A stretch of 64,000 bases of DNA from Brevipalpus yothersi (Eukaryota; Arthropoda; Arachnida; Trombidiformes; Tenuipalpidae): contig QZCP01000026.1 in assembly GCA_003956705.1 (NCBI GenBank), positions 62,001-126,000 on the forward strand, in the 5' to 3' direction. A program made the translations under genes and the position numbers. Below the pieces are notes generated by a model, which was not told the DNA's origin, searched no databases, and saw only the letters and a list, made by a program, of their open reading frames with translations. Positions within the stretch are counted from its first letter, which is position 1; each line of letters begins with the position of its first letter. Shown here piece after piece: positions 35,070-45,731 of the stretch.

Positions 35070-35628
35070 TGCTCCTGTTATCCCGATATTTTTCTCTCAT
35101 TTCTCAACCCTTAATTTCTTGATTCTTCTTCCTTTCTCATTATTGTGATGACTCCCTTACAAGAACGAGTTAGATTTGGAAAATTGTGTGATTGATGATC
35201 AATCACAAGAAAGCAATCATAACTGTAATTCTTTCAATCTTACACACACATAGGATACGTTCTAGCGTTGCAATTGTTGTGGAATACTTTTGTCACTAAC
35301 GTTAGCGTTTTTTGAATGGCACAATGATACAATTATACAATCAACGAATCCGGTTAACCATTCTTGAAGGATTCGAATTTTGAGTGGAGATTGAGAGGGC
35401 GCTTAAACAATAATGTTGAGATTCTCAACTCACGCGCCTTTCACGTTCGTTGTGTGTAGTTGTTCATAAAAGACTTTATTCTTGTTTCACACTGTTCCAA
35501 ACTTTGAATCGTGTTTGTGTTAATCTTCTTTTTTTTGTAAAGGTTGTTCATCGTCATTTTATTAGACAATTATTGTCCTGTTTCCTCTGTTCTGTATTCA
35601 AATCTTCTTTGGAAGATTACTTGCCAAA

Positions 35629-36573
35629 ATGGACTCAATTGATCCAAGCACTGTAAGTACATATGTGAGCTGCATGTGAATTGCTATTGTTAATGATTCT
35701 TGAATATTCAATTTTCTACCATCATCATTGTATCCCTTTATTTTTAGTCTCATTACCAACCATATCTAGCCGACACTCTTAAACCATGGAGATGTATACT
35801 CACCCAGATTCACCCAATTATATTGTGGGAGAAACCTTTGTCGCCTCATATACTCTTTGGGTTAATAACTGCATTCTTTGCGTAAGTGGAACCACATCTT
35901 TTTGTAACCCACTTAGATGATTCTCTTTATACAACTCACAAGTCTTGACCGTCCAATTTTCTCTCCCATGACATTCACACCCAGAACCATTCACTTCATG
36001 CATGCTTCGGTGTTGACTGGTCTATCTCTGGTTGGAATTTTTGCCTGTGTTCTCGACTATGCGATGCCGATCATTTCAGAGAGATACCTGGAGCCTCAGC
36101 TATGGTAAGCATTCATTTTTGGAGTCTCCTGAAATAGTCTGAGTCGAAAAGATTCGAATTCAGACTCTCTGCTGATAACCTTCATCAATGCATCATCAGA
36201 TCACGATCTACATTTACCTTTATAATGATTGTAAATGAATCTCTTTTACAGGAAAGAGAAGGACGAACAAACCTATTCAAAGCTGATTGCCCAATTGCTT
36301 GCTCTTTATGATTCTATTAAGAACGGTTTTGATCTTGCCCTGGAAGCACGAAAATATCGACCAAAAGCCTTCTACGTCACTGTGATCTCCTTCTTGATGG
36401 CCTTTGCATGGATTGCCAACATTTTCAACAATTTATTCTTGACTTACATGATCGTCCTCGCTGTAGCAATGCTACCAGGTGCCTACACCAATGGCTATCT
36501 CGATCGTGCTAAGGCACGAGTCCTAAAGATGGGTGGAAATGTTGCATCTTCCAAATCGACGAAGAAGCAATGA
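35629..36573 (+). CDS. ARL6IP1: ARL6IP1 (ADP-ribosylation factor-like 6-interacting protein 1)
   Basis: Four coding exons: 35629-35652, 35748-35881, 35985-36104, 36252-36573, giving 199 residues, close to the 203 of human ARL6IP1. The order matches the family: LKPWRCILTQIHPIILWEKP, then a hydrophobic hairpin (about 46-82, ILFGLITAFFATIHF and VLTGLSLVGIFACVLDYAMP), an amphipathic charged segment, and a second hairpin (about 138-178, VTVISFLMAFAWIANIF and LFLTYMIVLAVAMLPG). The C-terminus is basic (KSTKKQ). ARL6IP1 is an ER-shaping protein with reticulon-like hairpins that curve tubules. Start chosen at the short first exon (MDSIDPST); its donor GTAAGT and phase fit. Confidence 0.88.
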
Positions 36574-38201
36574 ACACCGATATTGGACTTCTTCTTTCAC
36601 CAAACTTTGTTTGGTATTGTATTTCCTCTACTGATTTCCTTCCAAATTTTCATTGCCATATTGGAGCTCAAAGAACTGTCATTCAGAGATCTATTTCCTC
36701 CCCCCTTATCTATTAAAATTTCCTAGCCTCAAACATTCATTCATTCATCCCATGATTCAGCGGCTTTTCTCGATATCTAATTCTGCAATCTTACCTCTAC
36801 AATTCGATTCATATCATGTAGCTTGAAGGGATTATTTAATGAGAATACTCTCACTCAGACCTTCTATTTCTAGACACCGGGAATGAACAACTCCCTGTAA
36901 CGGTGTCAAGATTACTCGAGGGCCAGAAGCTATCTTTCATCTTGTTTCGCAATTTGGCAAGCTAAAACTTCTCTTCTGCTCCTCTTCTCACGAAGTGGAA
37001 TGTCTCACCACACATACAGATGCTTAACGATATCCTATCGCTGGAAAAAGCATTTCTTCTTAGATGCAAGAATGAACTATCATTAATAGTCGATTGTTGG
37101 AATGATTGTCTATCTGAATGGCGTTTTTTAATATTATCTGATAATGATGCGAACGAATATACGCATTGAGCTAGTTGATCAGATGATGGAATGACAGCCA
37201 ACGCGGATAGAATAGATCGATTGATCAGAGATGGAACAAAGAAAAGGGTTTGGATGAAGGCAATTGATGGCATTCTTGAGGATCGGTTTTCCATGTATTT
37301 ATAACATTGCAAAATTTTTTGATCTAGCTTTCAAGCTGCTGTATCCTTCCGATTGTGTAATTAGATTGGTAGCCTAGAGTCAAGTGATCTCGAATGGAAA
37401 ATTTACCTGAACGTTAAGGTTATCCTTAGCTTTTGTCGATATCAGAGAGAGTTTAAATGTTAGCCATTGAACTGTCTTTCTCTCTGATTTCCTAACTTCG
37501 ATCATGAAAGACGGATGAATAAACACATTGCTTTTCGAATTCCATTTGTAGTTGTGTGATTTCGCTTGTTTGTATGAATAGTCCACTCGAAATGATGGCG
37601 ATATCACTTAAAAGTCTAAGAAAATGTTCTGTCCTCATCGGCCGGACGAGGAGAGGTGGTCAGAGATGGTCGTGAAAAAACAAATTCTTCCTGTCCAAAG
37701 TCCCTTCTTATTCGATGTTCCAATGAAATATTCTCTCAAGCTCAATTATTTTTCAGAACATATCGAATTCTTCCAAGAATTTCGTTTGGCAAACATCAAC
37801 TCGATCAGAGAAGCCGATCATTCTTCTTCCATCAGGCAATAAAATTTTGAGCTCCTCTGGTTGAAAAAAAAGCGTAACGTTATGTGTGGAGCTCTCTCTT
37901 TCTCTCTCGATTTTGTTGGCATCAATCAGGCAAATTATTTTCCTTCATCTTCATCCTCATCTGCATCCTCATTTCCATCCTCATCTTGGTGATCCACAAA
38001 TAATTTTTCAGTCATTTAAGAGGCTCTCTCCTCATGAAGGCGCTCTCTTCGCTGTGATTACTTGCGAGCGAGTCAAGATTGTGGGTAAAGTGAAGTTAAA
38101 ATCGAGTTCTACTTTCGCATTTAGTTGATTTAATACTAATCATTCGCCGGATTCCATTATCCAATATCTTTCTATAAATTTTAGTTCTATTAGTAGTTAT
38201 C
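36574..38201. other. Intergenic region, ARL6IP1 to RSU1
   Basis: About 1.6 kb. Small open frames on both strands lack conserved motifs. A (TCATCC)n-like stretch occurs at 37942-37985. RSU1 promoter expected near the right end; no TATA evident. Confidence 0.4.
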
Positions 38202-40100
38202 ATGGTTCTGTCCAAATCGTGTTTACCTGGCCGTGAAGGCTGTGCTCCGACCTCAGCGTCTAAACAAAAAACTCTGGATGAAGATGATAGTGAGGCGAGT
38301 CTGGTTGATCGAAATTTGAACAGCTTGGAGGAGATACCACGAATTTGTGAGTAGATTAATACTTATTGAACCCTTTTGGTGCCATATAGATAAAATTTTA
38401 GGCCAATAACAATAAATATACTGTGAAAAAGGACAGTAATCCCATAAAAAATCAATCACATTCTGTTGATCGAGAAAAATTTACTTCCTTTGAGCCAGCC
38501 TTGTCATCTCCTTATTAGGCAAATTTTACCAACTTGATGATGTATGCCTCTTAATTTAGTTTCTTCATCCGTTTGAATGTTGACATTTTCCTTAGAAAGC
38601 ATACTATTTCACTATTTCTAATCATATTTACTCTTTTTTCCAATAGTCTATCTCAACAACATTACCAGGCTAACGTTGAGTCACAACAAAATTCGTTCCA
38701 TTCCTCCATCGATCGCGAATATGTCCAACCTGGAAACAATAAATTTATTCAATAATCAGATAGATGAACTGCCCGTTTCCCTATCATCGATGCCCAAATT
38801 GAAGCTTCTCAATGTTGGGTAAGCATATTCATAAAACTTATCATTTTTTTCTCTCCTCTCACATGTGATTAATGCCTTCTATGGCTTGTCCAACCCACTT
38901 CCGGTCGCTTCTCGAGTGGGCTTGTAATCATCGGGTTTTGACTCCCACGCAGCAAGATACGACCTCAAACAACAACAATATTGAGCAACTTGTGCCATCA
39001 ACCTAAGCGAGTGTAGAGCTTCTTGAAATCCAATAATCATGTATCATGTGAAAATCAGAACCTGTCAGAGGGGAAATTGATTAAATTTAGCTGCAGTTTA
39101 TGAAAAATAATTTGATGAACTCGTTGGACAGAGTGCATTCGATAGATCGGTATTCTAACGAATCATTGTGCTCAGCTAGGAACTTGTGAGATGATGTCTC
39201 TCGAGTTTTGGTTGATGTTTCATTCCAAACTCTTCTAGTCAAGTTGCTTATTCATCTCGTAATTAATTGTTTCAAATATTGGCCAGACTTTTGATACGCT
39301 CATGATTTGACTCACTGATTCTTGTAATTTACTTATCCAGAATGAACCGCCTCAACAATTTGCCAAGAGGGTTTGGGGCTTTTCCAGCTCTAGAGGTTCT
39401 TGACTTGACCTACAATAATCTTGATGCTAGATCTTTTCCTGGCAATTTTTTCATGATGGGTAAGTTAGCTTCGGATGATCTATTTTTCACACACTTCTAC
39501 AGGTTTGTGATCATCGAATTATTCTTTTTATAGAAACATTGCGAGCACTGTACCTAGGAGACAATGACTTTGAATACCTTCCTCCAGACATCGGACAGTT
39601 GAAAAATCTATTGATTGTAAGTAAGAATCTTGGAAATTTGAAAAACAATAATTTAAATCGTTCTTGTTTTCTGTTCGAATTAGCTGTGTCTTCGAGATAA
39701 CGATCTGATTGCTTTGCCTAAAGAACTTGGTCAATTGACTCGACTCAGAGAATTACATCTCCAAAACAATAGATTGAGGTGAATAATTATCCTATTGGTC
39801 ATGATCGATCATATTCCAAGTATTTAAGTATTTATTTTCTCGAACAGTGTTTTGCCACCTGAACTGGGAAATCTTGACCTTACCTCTAGCCGTAGTGTTG
39901 TGAGAATGGAGGGCAATCCATGGGTTCCTCCTATTGCTGACCAACTTCAAATTGGAGTTTCACATGTTATTGAATACATCCGCTTAGACACCTACAAATT
40001 CTTATATGGACGTCACTCTCAGACAATGACTACCGCTGCCATACCACCCAAAAATGAGGAACGAAAAGCCAAGAAAATTTCTCGAGTCAGAGGAAAATGA
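38202..40100 (+). CDS. RSU1: RSU1 (Ras suppressor protein 1), leucine-rich repeat adaptor
   Basis: Six coding exons: 38202-38346, 38647-38818, 39341-39459, 39534-39616, 39684-39778, 39848-40100, giving 288 residues (human RSU1 has 277). Leucine-rich repeats run from about residue 30 to 215: ITRLTLSHNKIRSIPPSIA, LETINLFNNQIDELP, NRLNNLPRGFG, LEVLDLTYNNLD, LRALYLGDNDFEYLPPDIG, LRDNDLIALPKELG and LHLQNNRLSVLPPELGNLD. The conserved C-terminal block NPWVPPIADQLQIGVSHVIEYIR and YKFLYGRH follows, then a basic tail. RSU1 binds PINCH in the ILK-PINCH-parvin complex at integrin adhesions (Drosophila icarus). The first 40 residues (VLSKSCLPGREGCAPTS) are longer than usual and could belong to an alternative start. 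All junctions are GT-AG. Confidence 0.92.
38903..38992 (+). repeat. tRNA-like fragment, possible tRNA-derived SINE remnant, in RSU1 intron 2
   Basis: The stretch has CTTGTAATC (anticodon-loop-like), then GGGTTTTGACTCCC, close to a polymerase III B box, and a tail with AACAACAACAATA. GGTCG at the left (38903) is complementary to CGACC at 38960-38964. It is too short and too poorly paired for a working tRNA. A SINE remnant is the best guess, at low confidence. Confidence 0.3.
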
Positions 40101-40877
40101 GCATCTTCCATGATCTTCCCCTCTATTTGCCTTATATCACAAATCAAATTTTAGTGCATTTTGCTGATCAGTGCTTCCTAGACATGAACTGGTGAGATCT
40201 CCAATTTTTGCCTGAGATCTCAACAGTGCATGCAGAAAATAGTCCATCCACCTCATGACTCGTAACATATATTTGTAAATGTATCAAACTATTAACTCAT
40301 CCGAGATCAAAATATGGAAATAACCTCTAATTCATCGAAATAAAAAGAAAACCTCACAAAATTCCATTCTTGATAAAACTTTTCTCTCTCTAGTAGAATC
40401 AGAGCTAGCATTTCAGTGAATAGTTGCCAGTTGCTAATGATAAAAAGTGACCAAACTAAGAAACATTGTTAATCAAGAGTAAATCTGAGGCCATATGAAG
40501 ATCACTCGATATCGTCCACTAATGACTACGATGGTCAAGCCGATAGCTTGTGAGTAATATCAAAAAAAGAAAGCAATAACGCTCTCAGTCCCCAAGTACA
40601 AGGATACATGTGCGTAGTAACAATCTATGGTGTTGATGGTTGATTGTGAATCATTGTGACCTCAATTAATTAGTAATCGTGCGAAAGTGATCTCAATAGA
40701 ATGGACAGAACTTGGAGAGGATGCTTAGGTGGCGCTGTATAAAAAGAACGGGAAAAGTGACACTTTTTATTTTCGATTGATTGGCGGGATTCTTCAGGAA
40801 TTGTTTTGACGATTTGATTAATTAAGCGAATTGTTTGATAAACTGTTCTCCTGATTCTGATTGAGTGAAACTAGTTG
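40101..40877. promoter_or_regulatory. Intergenic region with TATA box candidate for Sfmbt-like copy B
   Basis: It holds the RSU1 poly(A) signal AATAAA at 40339-40344 (239 bases after the stop) and TATAAAAA at 40738-40745, 133 bases upstream of the copy B start codon. Few other genes in the window show such a clear TATA motif. The promoter role is inferred from position. Confidence 0.45.
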
Positions 40878-42407
40878 ATGATGTCTCGTGATCCGAATAA
40901 CATTAAAGTTAACACTATGAACAGTAGTGCCGATAGTTATAATAGCTTTCCTAGTGTGGGTAAAAATTGGTTTTCTCGTGCTGCACCAGTTTCTTCTTTC
41001 AAACATTGTCCGATGGCTTCTGTTTGGGACACTTTTATTAAGCCCAATGTGATGGTTGAAGTGAAGAATCGCCATTCATCATCATCAATAGATCATCCGG
41101 GAGGAACTAATTCTAAATCTGACAAGTACAACAAGGCCAGTGAAAGCTACTGGTTAGCGTCCGTAGTACAAGTGGCAGGCTATTTTGTTCGCTTAAGATA
41201 TGTCGGCAGTGATGATAGCTCAGATGATTTTTGGGAAACTCTTCTGTCAACAGAAATACAGCGTGTTGGATGGTGTACATCTAAAGGCAAAATTTTAATT
41301 CCTCCCGAATGTATTCGCAAAAAGCATGACGATTGGAAGAGTTTACTTATCAAAAGTATGATCGATTCACCTACATTGCCTGAGAATTTCATTAAATTTC
41401 TTAGAGAAAGTCTAAAAAGTAGAATGAAAGTTGGTATGAGATTAGAATGTGTTGATAAGTGCCGTTTGAGTGCTATCAGACCAGCGACTATTAAGAAAAT
41501 CATCGGATGCCGTTTGCATCTAGAGTATGACAACGATCCTGAAGACGAAGAGGGTTTTTGGTGTCACCAAGACTCACCTCTTATCCATCCTGTGGGCTGG
41601 GCTCAAGTGGTTGGACATGACCTAAAATCAACTTCCGAATACGCTGCTTCCTCCTTAGATAAAGTGATCAAAAAAAAAGTTGACGAAAAAGACGCGAGCT
41701 GGTCTCTATTTCCAATACCAAAAGTTGACAAAGAAGCTATCAAAAAAGCTGGTGTTAACTTTAAAGAAGGAATGAAACTAGAAGCAATAGATCCTCTCAA
41801 TCTTTCCACCATTTGTCCTGCCACGGTAACCAAAGTTTTAAGAAACAACTATCTTATGGTTGGCATCGATGGAGTGATGGCTGATGATGGATCAGACTGG
41901 TTTTGTTATCATGCTTCCTCTCCAAATATTTTACCTCTAGGATTTTGTTTACTCCAAAAAATTCCATTAACTCCACCGAAAGAATACTCCCAAGTTTTTG
42001 AATGGTATGATTATATCAAAGAGACAAATGCAACTGTGGCTCCTGCACATCTGTTCAAGCGGGATCAACCGAACCATGGTTTCAAGGAAGGAATGCTACT
42101 AGAAGCTGTAGATCTCATGGTCCCCAAGCTGGTTTGTGTAGCCACCATTAAGAAAGTCGTTGGCAGGCTATTGAGAATACATTTCACTGGTTGGGATGAA
42201 ACATATGATCAATGGTGTGACTGTGAGTCACCCGAATTATACCCGATCGGATGGTGTCAAATGGTTGGATATCAGCTTGAGCCTCCAAAAGGTCCTGATC
42301 CTGACACTCAAACATCCGTAGAAATCACCCCTAATAGCCATACTTCATCCAAAAAGCGTGATAAAACTCAAAAGAGTAAGAAGAGAAAAGGCAACTCATC
42401 GGTCTAG
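40878..42407 (+). CDS. Sfmbt-like protein, four MBT repeats, no SAM (copy B)
   Basis: One uninterrupted exon, 509 residues from ATG 40878 (a second ATG at 40881 could be used). Four MBT repeats align with copy A: about 40-150 (DDFWETLLSTEIQRVGWCTS), 170-280 (GFWCHQDSPLIHPVGWAQVV), 295-397 (GSDWFCYHASSPNILPLGF) and 405-490 (YDQWCDCESPELYPIGWCQM). After repeat 4 the protein ends in a short basic tail (KKRDKTQKSKKRKGNSSV) and stops; the Ser-rich linker and SAM domain of copy A are absent. It is a tandem-type paralogue 6 kb from copy A, with ARL6IP1 and RSU1 between. Methyl-lysine reading would be retained; SAM-mediated contact with other Polycomb proteins would not (inference). Part of repeat 3 appears to have been converted by, or to, copy A. 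Confidence 0.85.
   Translation: MMSRDPNNIKVNTMNSSADSYNSFPSVGKNWFSRAAPVSSFKHCPMASVWDTFIKPNVMVEVKNRHSSSSIDHPGGTNSKSDKYNKASESYWLASVVQVAGYFVRLRYVGSDDSSDDFWETLLSTEIQRVGWCTSKGKILIPPECIRKKHDDWKSLLIKSMIDSPTLPENFIKFLRESLKSRMKVGMRLECVDKCRLSAIRPATIKKIIGCRLHLEYDNDPEDEEGFWCHQDSPLIHPVGWAQVVGHDLKSTSEYAASSLDKVIKKKVDEKDASWSLFPIPKVDKEAIKKAGVNFKEGMKLEAIDPLNLSTICPATVTKVLRNNYLMVGIDGVMADDGSDWFCYHASSPNILPLGFCLLQKIPLTPPKEYSQVFEWYDYIKETNATVAPAHLFKRDQPNHGFKEGMLLEAVDLMVPKLVCVATIKKVVGRLLRIHFTGWDETYDQWCDCESPELYPIGWCQMVGYQLEPPKGPDPDTQTSVEITPNSHTSSKKRDKTQKSKKRKGNSSV
41765..41930 (+). repeat. Gene-conversion tract, copy B side
   Basis: Counterpart of 33715-33880: 164 of 166 bases identical, against much lower DNA identity just outside. 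Confidence 0.9.
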
Positions 42408-42897
42408 TCCAAAGGCTCAATTTCTCAAGAACACTCATGGACCGATACTCATGTCTCATAGAAAAGAGAATAGATTTCCAATGAATTCAGAGACACATTC
42501 ATTGAATTGATTATAGGAACTCTTTTAAGAGCATTGATTGATAAATACATTTTCAAGGCAGGGCGAAGAGTGCCTTGTAGAGCTATAAAAGTAAATGTAC
42601 GTGTAGCTGAATGTGTGAGATCCTCTCAAGATTGAGATACGAAAGCGAGGGAGAGGGAACTTGTCGATGGCGCGAAATTAAGGCGATGCTCACTGCTGCA
42701 AATATCAGAGGTGGATTACAGCAAGTCTCCCACAGAGTTGTGACAATTTAAAGATGAGAATGAGGCTAGATGACAAACGAGAGACGCCCTACAAATGAGT
42801 GCAGTTTGTTGCAGTGATACTTTTTGTACTTAAGCTCTTCATGCTTCATTGATAAAACTCATGCATGAGCGTTGCTGCTTCCACTACAAATTGTATT
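42408..42897. other. Convergent intergenic region, Sfmbt copy B / Ly6 gene
   Basis: About 490 bases of 3' flanking sequence for two convergent genes. No canonical AATAAA on either strand was found within it. No further feature. Confidence 0.4.
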
Positions 42898-43706
42898 TCA
42901 TAAAGATGACTTCCTTATTAAAACAATTAGACTGACGAAACACGAACCGAGGGCTGTTATGATGCGAGGGCTCAAATCGACGCCAGAGTTACAACCATCG
43001 GTGAAGCAAACACAGGATTCTTGCATGATACCAACAGAATCACTTCGTTTTTGGCATCTTCCCATACGGTCTCCCTTCAAATCATCAAGATATCCGCAAG
43101 ATCTGATTACATGAATCGTTCCATCCACTATAGATAGCGTACAAATTGATGTATAAGAGGAAAGAAAAATTCACATGAGAAAAAATAGAAGTTAGAATGA
43201 TTCACGCAGAAAAATTTGAAAAGAGTTTCATTTTTTTCCTCTACATTTCCCATTAAACGATACAACTTACCTTTTTCGATTATTTTACGACACATTTCAA
43301 CCGTTTGATTGGGATATTGAGCTTTTAATTCAGCATATCGCGGATCCAAGGTGCAATTCTTTTTGGCAAAAGGTTTATCAAAAAATGGATCACCACAGGC
43401 CACATTAATGCGTGTTGTACAATCCCAACATTCTAGGGACCAAGCTATCCAAATATTATGATGAAAAGTGTAAACAAAAGTGTTAATTGAACCGCTGAAT
43501 ATTCATTTAAAAGAGTGCATCAAATGACAATGGGTCAGCGGGGCAGTATGAAAAGATATCAGTTGGGCCAACACAGAGAGAAGAAGGAGAGAGACAGAGA
43601 AAGAAAGAGAGAAAGAAAGAAAGGAAGCAAAGTACTCACCTTGGTGATGAAGAGCAATAAAGGTAAATATTCCAAGAGTAAGTAGAATTTGTTGTGATGA
43701 GAGCAT
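42898..43706 (-). CDS. Ly6/uPAR-type GPI-anchored protein (quiver/sleepless-like)
   Basis: Three coding exons: 43640-43706, 43271-43444, 42898-43127, all phase-1 junctions, 156 residues. A signal peptide (MLSSQQILLTLGIFTFIAL) is followed by the Ly6 cysteine framework: LECWDCTTRINVACGDPF, KNCTLDP, VEMCRKII, then VIRSCGYL, GRCQKR, ESCVCFTDGCNSG. The closing CxCxxDxCN signature is diagnostic of the three-finger fold. A hydrophobic tail (IITALGSCFVSLIVLI) should direct GPI attachment. Long spacing between the first and second halves resembles arthropod quiver, crooked and boudin proteins, which act in potassium-channel regulation or septate-junction trafficking. The exact orthologue is uncertain. 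Confidence 0.85.
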
Positions 43707-45731
43707 TTTTGTGTGTGAATGGAATTGTGGAACTGATCACTATCAAACTTTGTGAAGCCTTGCTTACGAAAAAGTAATTGCTTGTTTATAAAATCATCAA
43801 TTTGGAATAAAAATATTTATATCAATGTACGATGATAATGTTGACGGTAAAAGCGGAAAGTTGAGAGAGAAAAAATTTCAAATATCTCAAATTTCACTTA
43901 CACTAGGACCGCACCTCGCACACAGGTACACACAATATGAGTGAGAGTGAGATAGAGAGAGAGAGCAGGAAACAGAGAGAAAAGATCTCAAACAGGCAAG
44001 CAAGAGAGAAGACAGTGCGATTGGCGCGCCAATTGCTTATTGCTTATTGTACAGAGAGACAGCTTTTTTGTCTCTCTTTCTCTTGAAATTCTTTCCAATA
44101 TCTCAACTTTCTGAACTTATGGGATAAAAGAGAATGAAGAGAAGAGAGAGGTGAAAAGTTTTGTACCAGAGGAAGTCATGTGGTGTGATGTTTCGAAGGA
44201 TAGGAGATTGGATGGATATTTGAAAAGTTCAAGATTTTGTTCAGAGGCGAAGAAAATTTTCGTGGAGAGAGAATTGTTCATTATTTCGTGATGATTGCTT
44301 GAAGAAAATGATAAGAAGGCAATAATTTGGTAAATTGCTCTCTAGATCTAGAGTGGTCTAGGTTAGAAAGTTGTAAACAGGTAATTTATCTGTGATGTTT
44401 GGTGTGGTTTAATTTTATTTGAAAGGTTTTTAATTCAGAACAGAATTTTCTTAGCTCTCTAATATTGCCAACTTTTTCTCTCTTCATACTCTTAGAAAGA
44501 TGATTTCGAACAAAAATTGATCTCATAGAAATCTGTTCTTGAATCATTTCAGCGTTTCATTTCTATTTTGAGTATGAGCTGACCATGAGTTGACCATGAA
44601 CAAATTTATTCCAAAATGGTGCCTTTCGTCTGGAATGATGTGATTACTTCCAATTGACTGGATCGTTCGATTGAAGGAACTTTTTTCATCTACTTCCGTG
44701 AATTTCAAGGGAAAATTTTTTGCTACTCAATTTCATTGATAAAACAAACTACCAGAGAAATTCGATTGAATCACAATATTTGTGGGGTAATTATCTTAAA
44801 ACGAGAGTTCAAGATGATATATGTCAGATGGTCAAACAGGCGACTTTTGAATCCATTGCCCTTCATGGGCGACAATGTCAATAGTTCTGTTTTCAGAGTT
44901 TAAGTTTAAGTTCATAATGGACGCGAATTTTGATCTGAACAATCAACAAAATGCGTAGTTTATCGAACGACATTTGATGTGCATCTCAAGTCGGGAGCAG
45001 ATCTTGACCGTTTTGATCGTACACACAAGTTTCGTCGTTTGCAGGTTTCGTAAAATCCATCAAAAATTGAGTTCGAGTCCATTAACTTACAGTCATTTTG
45101 ATAATAATTGAGCCAAACATTGGCAATAGGGTAGCATCGACTAGTGTTCTTGTCGCCAATGTTCAGCCCAATCATTATCAAAATGGTTGTACCTTTCCGA
45201 TTATCTTGTGGTAACTGTTCACGATAAAGTATTAAATCCTTCGATGAGATGGCTACTAAAACCATGAAAACTTGCAATCAAGTGAAAAGCTGACCATATC
45301 AGTGGAGTGAAAAAACAAAAAGAAACGGTAATCAAATCTAAGTGATTAGAATTATCGAGATCAAGATTAACTGCTCCAATCGATACAAAATTGTGATATG
45401 ATAAACTTTTCAGGCGATAGTAACTGGAATTTGTTCCATTTTGAGATCAAAATTGATCGAATTGAATTGATGTCTGTTATTCGAATCGAATATCATCAAT
45501 TATGGAAAACAATATACAATAATTTGAGAATTATCGTCTCTAACTCTCAACATTTTTCAATCGAAAGTGTATCGATCAAGTTGAACTGCTTGTTTGACAT
45601 TGGAGAGAGGTAAACTTTTATCCTCTCAACAAAAACCCTCCACTCGAGGTAATAAAGAAAATAATTTAGCATATTATTCACATTCCATTCTGACAATAGT
45701 TGAGTGAAAATAAATGAATCGAATATCGGAA
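43707..45731. other. Intergenic region, Ly6 to serine protease
   Basis: About 2 kb containing purine-rich tracts (43951-43968). One minus-strand frame (44960-45264) is discussed separately. Otherwise no feature. Confidence 0.4.
44960..45264 (-). CDS. Possible small cysteine-containing open frame, doubtful
   Basis: A minus-strand frame from ATG 45265-45263 reads MVLVAISSKDLILY and then NTSRCYPIANVWLNYYQNDC, with five cysteines over about 100 residues. A GTAAGT donor at 45090 would cut it after YYQND. No family is recognised. The N-terminus is only weakly signal-like. It could be an exon of a larger gene, but I cannot find the partner exons. Confidence 0.2.
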
